Source of the DNA: Diphasiastrum complanatum
Lineage: Eukaryota; Streptophyta; Lycopodiopsida; Lycopodiales; Lycopodiaceae
Assembly (NCBI GenBank): GCA_029204225.1
Contig: CM055112.1
Location: forward strand, 45,038,632 to 45,102,631
DNA length: 64,000 nucleotides
Reading direction: 5' to 3'
The notes under the pieces are model-generated. The model was given only the letters and a program-made list of their open reading frames with translations, was not told where the DNA came from and did not search any database. Positions 45,001 through 57,000 of the stretch are shown piece by piece. The first letter of the stretch is position 1, and every line of letters begins with the position of its first letter. The position numbers were made by a program, and so were the translations under genes.

Positions 45001-48000
45001 AGGATATAGCAAAGTTGCCATGGATTGCAGAGGTACTAGACATAGGCCGGTTCTTGGTGAGGTTTGTCACCAAGAGACCGAGGGTCCCGAGTATGTTCAG
45101 GGAGTATTCTAGCCTCGACATATTGAGGCCTGCCCCCACCAAATCTACTTTTCTATTCATCAAATTTGATTCCAATTTCATCACTTAAATTCTTACTACT
45201 TACTACTTAGAAGCATTACATAGCTTACTAGCAACTACTAACTACTTTCGAGACTCCAGTTTCAACCTAAGACCTTGTTATCCGATAATTGCTTTGTTGA
45301 AGCTAATACAATTTGCAATCATGATCCGTTCCAGGTTTGGCTTTATTTTCATTGTTTTGGAGCGCCTCGTGAAGGTGCATGATGGCTTGAGACAGATGGT
45401 GGTCTTACAGCCTTGGTGTCAGTGGAGGCACTCACTAGAGCCTAAGGCTCAGCGATTTGAGAGGATTGTGCTAGCATCTCCTTTTTGGGATGATGCGCGG
45501 GCCATTATCATGGCGTTGCAGCCTCTTTACACTGTCCTGTGCCTTACGGATAGAGAGGGCTGCACTTTGGGCCTTCTCTATGAGTTCATGGACAGGCTGG
45601 GAGAGCAGATTCGCACCTGCACTACCATCGGTGCAGAGAGGTTTGTATTATGCATAATCTCTTATCACGATTGATGAGTGTTTATGTAATATGTAGTATG
45701 TAGTAATAAGTATGCACCATGTGATATGTATGATGTATGATTTTCAAATTTTATAGGGTTGAAGAAATAAGAGAAAAGTGGCAAGCCAGGTGGGAGTGGT
45801 TCCATCAGCCTCTACACGCTATGGCTTGCATTCTTCATCCTCTATGGAGGAATGAAGATCAGTTCCATGATGCAGAGCTCCGACAGGGATGGCGCACATA
45901 CATTGAGAGGGTCTATCCTGATCCTGTCATGCAGGATTCACTCAGGGATGATCTCAATGTCTTCAGGTATAAGTCCTTAGTCATGACAATTCTCTAACAT
46001 TTGTTATTTTTTCAAGTCCTTTGTCTTTCTTGAATCCCAATGAAGTGAGTGGCCACATTGTCACACTCGGCACTCACTCATGAATGGTATTCAATGTGCA
46101 TTGTCACAACTCACGTGTGCACTATACAGGCGTGAGGCTCTTGAGTTTGGGTGTCCAGGAGCACGGCTCAGAGAAGGACAACTGCGCCATGTTTCATGGT
46201 GGGACAAGTATGGGGGTGATTGTCCTCAATTGTAGAAGCTCGCCATACGCATTCTCTCACAGGATTGCACATCGAGTGCATGTGAGAGGAATTGGAGTTT
46301 GTTCTCTCTGATTCATACGAAGAGGAGGAACAGGCTTAGTGCTGCACAATTAGACAGGTTGGTGTATGTGCACACCAATCTGCGGCTTCTGAAGAAGATG
46401 AAGGGGGCGAGGGAGCCTATGCAGGTAAATTGTAATTTGATAGTTGCAATTGTGTTTGAACATTGAAATTTGAATCCTTAGTGACATTCTAAATGTGTTG
46501 TTCTACTGTCTACATACTGCAGGTAAATCTAGATGACATTGATGTAACGAAGGTTCTAGACCTACCACCAAGGTCACAGGAGGTAGAGGACGTGTATGCA
46601 CTACTCTATGATGACGCCATGCAGTTTGCAGGTGAATTTCAAGTTCCAATTTCAAGCTTTGAAATTTGAATTAGCCCTTGAGCCTTGAGGCTTGGGCCCT
46701 TGCAAGTTGGTCCTTGCCACTTGGAAGTTTGAACTTTGAGCTCCATCCCATGTTCTAAGTAGTAACTAGCTTTAGAAATTAGAATTGAAACTTGTGATTG
46801 TGAATTGTAACCCTTTGCCAATCTCTGCGTGCAGGACCTACCACTTTGGGCTGTTGCACGTCGCAGGACAAGGGGAGAGGCTTCCAGTTCTCGAGCCCAC
46901 GAGGACGAGGAGCCACTAAAAGACGAAGACGACGCAGAGACCTCGGAAGATGAAGCTGACAGCGAGGATTCCTCAGAGCATGAGACTGATCCATCTAATG
47001 ATGCTGATAGTATTGATGAGGATCCTGCTCCTAAGCCTGCACGTACGAGGTCACAGCTTCCACGGGTGACTAGGAGGAGGCTACGTTAGGCTTTAGTGAC
47101 TAGTCTACCTTAGGGGGACTCAGGAGACTAGCCCATTTGTATTTACTATTTAGTATTTAGTATTCTGGTTAGTTTATAGAAATTAGGACTTGAATTTGAA
47201 CTTTGAAGTTTTGAGATTATAAACTTGAGCAGCGTTACCACCATTTGGCATTTATGGATGAGTTAAAACTACATATATGATTCAAGACTCAGGTAACAAG
47301 TTTACATTTTGGTAATGTTCAAATGTGGAATGTTTCAATTATCAATGTTGAATGTCGAATGGGTTTTGTACTCACAGACTACGGCAAGTTGTAAGTTGTA
47401 ACTCAAGAGTTAATATTTAGAAGTTAGTACTTACTACTTAGTATTGTAACTTGTTACTTGTAAGTTGTAAGCTTTTAGAAGTTAGAAGTACTATAATCTA
47501 TTACTTGTTAAAAGTTACACAAGGTGATGATGAGTACGACACTCATCGTCATACCAAAGGGGTCATACTGATCATTGTATACATTGTCATTTTCGTGAAC
47601 TTTGAATCATTGAACATTTACTAATTTGCCACTAACTAACCATGCACATGGTACATTGGAATATACATATGTAATATGTATGATTTGAGTCGTGACATAA
47701 TGTTTTTAAAAAAAACCCTAAAACCGATTCGCCAATTCGAACTTGGAGAAGTCGATTCTTTCCCGATTCAAACTCGATTCAAACACGGTTCGAAAAGGCG
47801 ATTCAAAAGGTACCCTCAAACATTGTGGAGCTCCACATGTCACTCTATAGGTCCTTAAAAGGTTAGTAATATATAATTGGCCTTGAATGGAGTTTCAAGT
47901 CGTAATTGATAATCTTGACATTTAAGGCCTAGATACCCATGTCAAGGATTATTTTAGATCCTTATAATTGGACATGGACATAACAACGGTGGTTGGGAAG

Positions 48001-51000
48001 TATCCCAACAAGGATGTACCTTGGATGGTTGAATTTGGCTACTTTATTGGAAGAACGAATGTTCAAAGCCTTCAACATACGGGTTCAATAGTATCAATAC
48101 CTGACATCAAGATGAGGTGCAAGACGCCCCGCGTTTCTTGGAAATTACTCTTGTAACAATGATTGACAACACCTCAAGTTGTGTGGCCATGTGAACGCTC
48201 GTTAATGAGACCTATCCCAACATTTTTTGAATTCTTTGTGCTGCTACCCTCTGCCTGAATCTCCTTATTGTATTGGACTCATGGATTGGATTATATTTTC
48301 TTGTCGTGAGATTTCCATGTTCAGGAGTAAGTCCCAAGTTTGATAGTCCTACTAGAATTTGCTCGATCTCCCATTAAGGTGGAGGCCATCTTCAAACTAT
48401 TCATGTATTTGCAGAGAGTCACATCTTTTGGGATTACAGGCCATAGCATATTTAGGTATCCATGGCTTGCCTTCACTCGTCCAGGACACTCTCCGAATGG
48501 GCTTATGGGCTTTCTTGGGATGTACATGCATCTCACCTACTAGGCACCGTTGGCATATCTCCCTCTCACCTACCGGAGGGTTCATGTGACTAATATGCAA
48601 CGTTTTATGTATAGAGCATATGTTGGACATACTCGGTCAAGCTCCTTTGGGGTCAAACTAGAGTACTACAGAACACATATTGTAGACGTAGACACAATTG
48701 ATCTTCCTACATTATGACACTATTGGAACTCTAGTTCATCTTATAGCCTTCGGAATCCGGATTGCACTTGGGTAGCTGAAGGTTCTTCTCAGCAGTTGCA
48801 GGTTGAGGTTGGATGCTTCTAGGGAATACCTTGACAAGATAGATTATGCCAGATGTGCACTATGGGATTAACATAGATAGAAGAGCATTTTATTTTCTAG
48901 TGTCCTCTATTATGAGATTTGGAGAGGATACTATTGTCTTTTGCGAGACCACCCGGTTCACTCTTTACTCCCTCATATCATATGATGACCATAGATGTGT
49001 AGCCCTTATGGTCAAAGAAATGTTTTGTCTAGGAGTGATACGCAGTGCTTCACCATGGTCCATCACTTATCACTACAAACTTCAACATATGTTGCTCATG
49101 TGCTGACTTTGAGAGTGACTCAGAGGATGAGGCAGAGATTCCTACTAGATGCTAGAGACAGCGCTTTACTTCCACCACAAACATAATATCACATAAAATA
49201 TATTAAACATAACAATAGGGACAGAAAAGTAATGGATCTCCAATCATATAACAATCTCCAAGACTCCAACTAAGATTGTTGTATGAACATGAATGAGCTG
49301 AGCATAAAAGGAGCTGTAGATTGTTCTCTCAAAGAAGATTTAAATAAGCCTTCCACAACAAACTCAGGGCACCAGGTTGGTTGACTTCAGACCCGTCTAC
49401 TTATACTGATAGAAAATCAACATGTTATCTTTGTACAAACACATGAAAGCTAATGTGAGCATATGTTTCTGTAAGTGACATGCACCTATGCTTGGGAGCT
49501 GATGGAGTAGGGATATTGTGGCACGATGTTCATGATGAAGGTGATGGTCTAAGACTTTGTGGTTGGACTCCAGAGTATGGAAGACTGTACTTTTCCTTTG
49601 TTATGTTAGGTGTTATCTTAGAAAGAACATCGATATATAAAACTTACAATGTTCTAGAGGCCCTTAAGGGGCTATTTGAGGAGCTATGTTCTAGAGCCAC
49701 CTAGAATCTGACGTGAGCAGAACCAACTAGCAAACGCATCAGAACACCAAGTCTGGGGGTCTCCCTAGAATATGATTATTCTCTAGACTGTAGCTATGAT
49801 GGCCCAAACTGCCATAGGCCACTCCAGAAAAGAGGGCTTTGCCTAGACTTGAGGATTACCAAAGCTCCATCAGTTGAAGCCACAAGTGATCAACAATAGC
49901 TTATCAAACATCCACCCCACCCCCTTATATATTCTCAGCCATAGACCATGCTTTCAGGAATGCTTATGAGATTACGGACTCCCCCTTGCGTGTCTACTCT
50001 GGTGTTCCTATGACTGATACTGAGTCCTACACTCCAGTCGTAGCCTTACTTACCTTTCCAGGCTTCCCTAAACCTGAGGTAAGACACTGGCCAGCCTAGC
50101 TAGTCAGGGACACAACGGTACCAAATAAAGTCAGCTTATACATCAACAATGCACGGATTTCAAGATGTTTTGCCGCTTGCACTTTATCAATTGGCCCTTA
50201 GCCCAATTAGTCTAAGCTTGTCCACTAATAATTGACAACTGGAGGTTATGTTTCCAATTGAATACATGTACATGTAAATAATGATATTTGACGGATCAAA
50301 AAAATAGAAGTCCCTAGTCATGCCTATGATGTTCTTCAATTTTAATCATATTTTAATCATATGCCTATGATGTATCTGCTAGGCCCAGCATTCGTCATCT
50401 TTGATTTTTTGTCCCTTGTCACACCCAACTTCGTGAAGTCTTGATTAACTTGAAGACCTGATGAAGTATGGCGTTCAAGTGCTATTTGATAATCTACCGG
50501 TCCTTGTGGCCCATCTTTGAAGTGTGCATAACTGGTTCAGCCAAAACACTGATGCCAATATATGTAAATGCTCCTGCGAAGTTCGGTGACTTCCCTCAAC
50601 AGTTAAAAAAAAAGGGTCCAAAACACCAGGCACCAGTAATAGGACCCCTTTCTTGTCTTGAACCCACTGTTGTTAGCAATGGTAGCCAATAATCTACTAA
50701 CATAGCAGCAACGCTGGATTGAAATATAAGATGCTATGCAGGTGGAAACCTTGGTAAAAATTTTTCAGACGTTTTTCTAGTGTTAAATCAACATTCAGGA
50801 CCCAAAACAGGTGTAGACTTCCTTGAAAGGGCTTAAATCTTTTCGGAAAATTTTGCACATCAGCATTAAAAAAAACTTTAAGAGATTAAGATAACTGCAA
50901 GCAGTTGTCTTTCTTGGCCTAGACCCTTCATGAGCATTTAGCAATGATGAATATTCGAAAATAGTTCCACTTCTTCCGTAATTGACTTGTATGCAAGAAT

Positions 51001-54000
51001 CCAGTTTATGATGTGTTCACATCTGATGGCCACCTACTTCATGCTAGATCAACTTCATCATTCTATGCTTGAAGTTACTTAAACTGGCTCAAAAGTTTGA
51101 AATCCCAATACCTAGAAAAGTGTCAAGAAATGACCATTTCAGACATTGAAGCATACATGGTGCAATTTTTTTGATAGTTCTGTTTCCTTCCTATTGAACT
51201 ATTTGATGCAATTTATTATTCTCTGAATCTGCATTGACCTGACAATATGTAGAAGTCATTCATGTGGAAGGACTAGTTAATGATTTCAATGGTCAATTGA
51301 TGTTTATAGCCATCCCAGAAATTGACATGTGCATTTGGCACGCGAGCTCACAAATCATATAGCTCTTTTATTTTGATACAAGCTGAAATTCCAGTAATTT
51401 GTCCAATGATCATGACTGTTTCGAATAAGGCTTTTTTAATTCTATAGCAAGGGTACATAAGTTGATGTTACCTCACTAATATGTTCTTTCTATAATGTTG
51501 CATGCAATAATGAATTTTTGGAGCCTAGACACAAGGCATTTTTACATATTCAGTAGCTAAGTGAGTCGATTACTTTTGAGCCTTTGTGAAGGATACGCAC
51601 AGAGGCTACTAAAGATGAACATGGTAAGCCACTAAAGACGAACATGTTCAGGTCTAATTTTGCATCATGTTGACGTCTTTGTTTTCAATTGGCAGAATCC
51701 TTGGACGACTATGAGCTTCTCTGGGAAGTCAAAGATACACCTTGATTCATTCTTATCTGCTTTCAACATTACGGGGTTACCAGACCACTATTACTTCAAT
51801 GGTATTGCAAACCGCCCAGATTAATATTTAGGTAGAAGAAACTCTGCTAATCTTAAGCAGAGATGCCGAAATAGGCAAATTTCCCATAAGCTCCAAAGGG
51901 CTTTAATCATGCTTATTCCGAGTTTTGTGATTGTCATGGGCATGGTAACTCATAAAACGAGGATGTTTTGGTACTTTCCATGCCATGCCCTTTGAAAGCA
52001 TGGAGCTCAAGATGAGTTTGGATAAAGATCATGATGCTATTTAGCAATATCATCAGTTTCTAGTGGTGAAGTATGTCAGGCACAGTTAGTGAAAGAAACA
52101 GAATCCTTTTGAAGTCTAAGCACACTTGATTTGGGAAAGCTAGTTTGTGTTACATGTTTTTTTATCTTTTGTAACTCGGGATTGTACCTACGTTTTTGCT
52201 TTTTCAGCTATTGTCATTGTTTCCAAATGTACTAAATACTGTGTACATGAACCTGGATGCTTGGTACTCTGAACTGATAACACAGAATGCACCTGTTTTT
52301 TGGTCTCAAAATTTCAGATACTTATCTTCTAGACTGTGTTGCTGATCAAAGTTTATTGCCCTTTTCAGAAGCGGTAGCTGAGAGAAAAGATACTTTTGTT
52401 GATGGAGCTGTATTGGCTATGGCCAGATATTTGCCAACTTGGTCAGATGGTGATTTACCTTTTCTTCCGAGTGAAGAAAAACGGGCTGTAAAGGATCTAC
52501 AGAGGGAGTGCCGTCTGCAGTTGGCTGCATTCCCAACAACTGTTGATCATGATAATAAGCTGTTGGGTACAGTGTTGAACAAGGCACTCTTTTAAGAAAT
52601 ATAAAATAGTTGGATGAATTCTTCATTCTCTGTAATGTGTATCCAACTTTTTAACTCGTGAGAAACTTTTTTTGCGAAATTTTTTCTTAGAGTTCTGATA
52701 AGATGCCATGCATGTCGTTGGCATCTGATTAAACCGACCTGTTTTTTCTTTACAGCCACAGAAGGTGAAAGCAGAGGTTTGAGGTGGAAGGCTATTATCA
52801 AGTAATATATCAATCATCCAGCTCTGTTTTATGTCTTTTGGAGGACAGTTTTCAAAGCATAATCCTGAAGCTTTAATCAAGGATTAATGTCTTACACATG
52901 TTATAGGTGGAGCTTGCTTTTAGTGTGTGTGAAGGTTGCCGCTAAGCATTTTCAGCTTTTGATCTTGCTTAACGCTTGAGGATTCTTCTGTGAGAATCTT
53001 CAAGCTTGTTAAAGGTCTTATTGTCTCAGATGTGAACTTAGTGAGTTGTATTAACATCATATTCCCGGGTGAGATTTATATGTTTCTTATCCTCCTTTTG
53101 AAGTTTCCTCTGCCTTGAGGTATAATGAACTCAAGATTTCTTTCCATGCTCAAAGTTTTATGCTATTACAGGTACGATGTCATCTTATTTTTTGTTTTTA
53201 GGCCTGGGAGAGAGGTAGAGGGAATGGGGGATATGAAAAGATGATTATGATCTTTTTATCTTGAGCACTACTGTATGATTCCAGCATGCAGAGGGCTTGG
53301 TAATGCGTTATAACTACCTTCTTTTTCTCTTTTCATCAATCATTGTTTGATTGATGAGAACTGTTGGGGACGTGATAGTTAATCTAGTTTTGCTGTTTAG
53401 TGTTGTTCTTGAACTCTTCAAGGTAAGGATTCTGTGTTTGCCTTTTTCAAGCAAAATCATTTTTATTGGCTTGATCTTTTGGCTACTTGCATATGATTGT
53501 TAGCTTAAATTTATTTACTTAAAATTAGTTGTCTTTGACCCATGTGCTGTCTTTAGGATATTTATATGATGGTTGAATGAGCAAATTGTCGGCGGTCTCC
53601 AGTTGGCATGCTTCTGCATGCTGTTACACACTTGTTAGAGTTTGCTTTCAATATCTAATGCTGCCTTTAAAAACTTGTCAAATTCCAAAGTATCTCTTCA
53701 ATTAGATCAATTTGGTCAGAGTTTCAATACTTTTTTCTTCAAACACAGCAACAACCAAATACATTAGAAGGTTATTCCAAAGGGGAACGTTCCAACTTCT
53801 GAAGATGTTTTGAGCATTTGTTTACCACTTTGTTATTGGAAGGTCTGGGGCCTCTGAACTACCTTCAAGTAGCTTGAAAGGGCTTAGGTAAGGAAATGGG
53901 CGACAGTGCAAAAAGTTTCATGCTAAATTGAGGTGTTAATTTGCAGAAAAATATCTGCAAAAAAGGTTTGCGTTTACAGGTTATTATCATGTTTTTTTTT

Positions 54001-57000
54001 TCTGCAATTGAATATCTTTCATTCTTGCACCATCTGGCAAGATGTCTTGGAAGTAATAATTTTACATTATTCCAATGAAGATGGAAGAAAGCATTCATTT
54101 GCATTTTCTCCGCAAATGCCGAAAGGCGGAAGGAGTTGCAAAGGGTTTTAGTCTATTTGGTTTATAATATTTAATGGCATGTACAAAGACACCTCAAAAT
54201 GTCATTAAACCTTACAAGTTGAATCTACAGTCAAAGACAAAAAGGGGCAAAAGGAGTTTTAAAGCACAGTGACCATTATACTTGGCAAAAGTTTGCAAGG
54301 GGAGGGGGGATGTTGCAATTGTCACACATTGAAGAGGTGCTGGGCTTGAAATGAAAGTGCAAGTTGTAATGGATAATGCCTCAAATTTTGTTTGTTGTTC
54401 GCAGATTGTAAATTAACTTTTGAAAGATTTTTTTCACGTGTTGTAATTGTCATTGTTTGCATTTGGCACACACACATATACTTTTATAACCTATTTTGAA
54501 TCAAATTATAGACTGAGTGGAATTGATGATGAAACTCGTGTGAGCTTTTGGGACCTCTAAAACTAGGTTTGATTATGTGCAAGTATTTTTGCCAACTTGT
54601 TGGAAGACAAGATGGCCAGTTAAGGTCTTCCAGCAGTTCTTTCCTGGAAAAGAAACTGAAAGAATAGTGCACCCTTTATTTTAGGATGATCCAGAGAAAA
54701 TATTTATTTTTTGAGACTTATTGTGAGACACTGAAATATTCTAGATAGAAGAGGAGCTACTATGGACTCGCATAGATGCACAGCATTTCTGAAACGCGTT
54801 TCAGAATCGTGTTCAGAAACGCGGTTCAGAAACGTGTTTCTGAAAATTTCAAAAAAATTCCAGAAACCTTTTCTTTTCAATTTTCTTTTTTTTTTTGTGG
54901 TTTTTTTTGGGGCAATATGGGTATCAGATGAAAGCTCTAATTAAGAGCATCGTTACTGTGTAGTTTGCCGACTGTTTCGGGTGCAGGATGGTCCAGTTCA
55001 GGTGCATTAATGCATGTTGGGTTCTGTCAAGGATAAAAATTCAAAACTAACCTCTAGCCTGTTCGTTACGGTCACTGATGGTCCCAGTAAGTGTGTTTTC
55101 GCTCAAGGAGTTGAAAGGCCTAAACCTTAAACCGTGAGGACCCTGCCGTTGGGGGGCATTGCCCCCCAAACCCCCCCCAGGGGGCGGTAGCCCCCCGGAC
55201 CCCCTGTTTCTCGGGGGGCTACCGCCCCCCCAACCCCCGGAGCATTTATTGAAAACCAGAGCAAATAACAACCAAATAGCTATTGAAAATAAGATTTGTT
55301 TGTGCCCCATCTACTGCACTTCTGAGAGGCAAAATGCTGGTTTGACCATTGATTCCCTAAAAAAATTTCAGCCTTAAGCTATTTTTCCCAAAAAAAAAGA
55401 ATGTTTTTTTTGGTACGATTCTGGTCTGAGAAACGCGTTTTCCGAAACACGTTTATGTGCATCTATGCAGTATGGAGTTCATATTTGGGTTGAATTGTGG
55501 AGGCTTTAAGGGGATCCGATATTGTAAATCCTTCACTAAAGCAAGTTGTGGATGATACTAGTATGTAACGTTGGAGATGATGCATTCACCTTTGTGTGCA
55601 GTTAGTTATGTATTTATTACATCAATAATGGCTGGGAGTAGGCAAGAAGCTGCTGAAGTTATTAGTATCGGTTGATTCTTGTTTTGAAGAAGCACGCAGG
55701 TGTGGATCTTGACGAGCTGGAAAGACTCTAGTGAGCTTTATTTGTACAGGAATGGGCATCACTTACTTTGATCACAAAGTTGGCATCACAAACGGCCTTG
55801 AGAATGATGTAGCTGGAGTTACAAGGGGCATTGACTCCTTTGACCTTTGAGCTACAAAAGCTCACCATTGGGATCCTCAGTCAAAATATTAGAAGCTCTT
55901 CATGTGAGAGGACCTCGAGCACATTTTCTTTTGTACTTATGAAGTGAGAAACAACTAAAGCTTTATATCTCCGAGAAGCGAAAGGTACGAGGAAAGTTTA
56001 CTTACTTTGGACCATAGTCGCAGCAAATCGTGATTCGCTCGGATCGCAATTCTGACAGCGAATCGTGAAAAAATTTAAATTATTATTATTATGTTTTTTT
56101 GGAAAAATAGCTTATGGCTGAAATTTTTTTAGGAGAGTAATGGTCAAACCAGCGTTTTGCCTCCTATAAGTGCAGTAACAAATAAAAGTCAGTAGCTATT
56201 TGGTTGTTATTTGCTTTGGTTCTCAGTAATTGTTAATAGCAAATGCTACAGTTTGGGCTATCAACTCTATGGATGATGATCACTTTTGCAATCATTTCAC
56301 TGGAGATGTGAGTGCAATGTGGATACAGTTGGGGGCATAAATATTGGGCCCTTATCGGCGCGCATTTGGACCCCATTTTTATCTAAGGGGGGGTGCAGGG
56401 GGGGCAGCGCCCTCCCTGCTACTGTCGTCGGGGGGATCCAGGGGAACCATCTGTGATCGTAACGAACATGCTAGAGGTTAGTTTTGAATTTTTATCCTTG
56501 ACACCCAACATGGATTAATGCACCTGAACTGGACCATCCTGTACCTGAAACATTCGGAAAACTACACAGTATTAATGCTTTTAATTAGAGCTTTCATCTG
56601 ATACCCATATTGCCCAAAAAAATTAAAAAATAAAAACGATTCGAGGAAAATTCTGAATCGCAATTCGGAACCGCGATTCTGAATCGCAGTGCAACTATGC
56701 TTTGGACGTTGATGGCATTGCACTTCACCTCATGGAGATTGATATTGCCATGAATTGAGTAGCTCATGAGCATACTGAGGATTTAGAAGAGGATACATAG
56801 GAGCTGGAGTGTGGGTATGTGCCTGTTGAGGATTACATTGTCAAGGACTAGGGCTGTATATGCAGCGTCCATTGAGTCTACGATTTTATTCTCTACGTCC
56901 CTTTTTAGCTAAAAGTTGAATGTAATTGGACAAGTAAAGACCATTTTATTCTACGGTCGAGACTTTCTTTTGTAAGAATGTTTTTCATATTTGATGTTTG

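Noticed and set aside
38565-47815. A single 9-kb hAT element bounded by GAATCGG words at 38.57 kb and the CGATTC cluster at 47.7 kb
   Set aside because: pTAC14 exon 8 (41528-41599) lies between them, so this cannot be one insertion into an intron.
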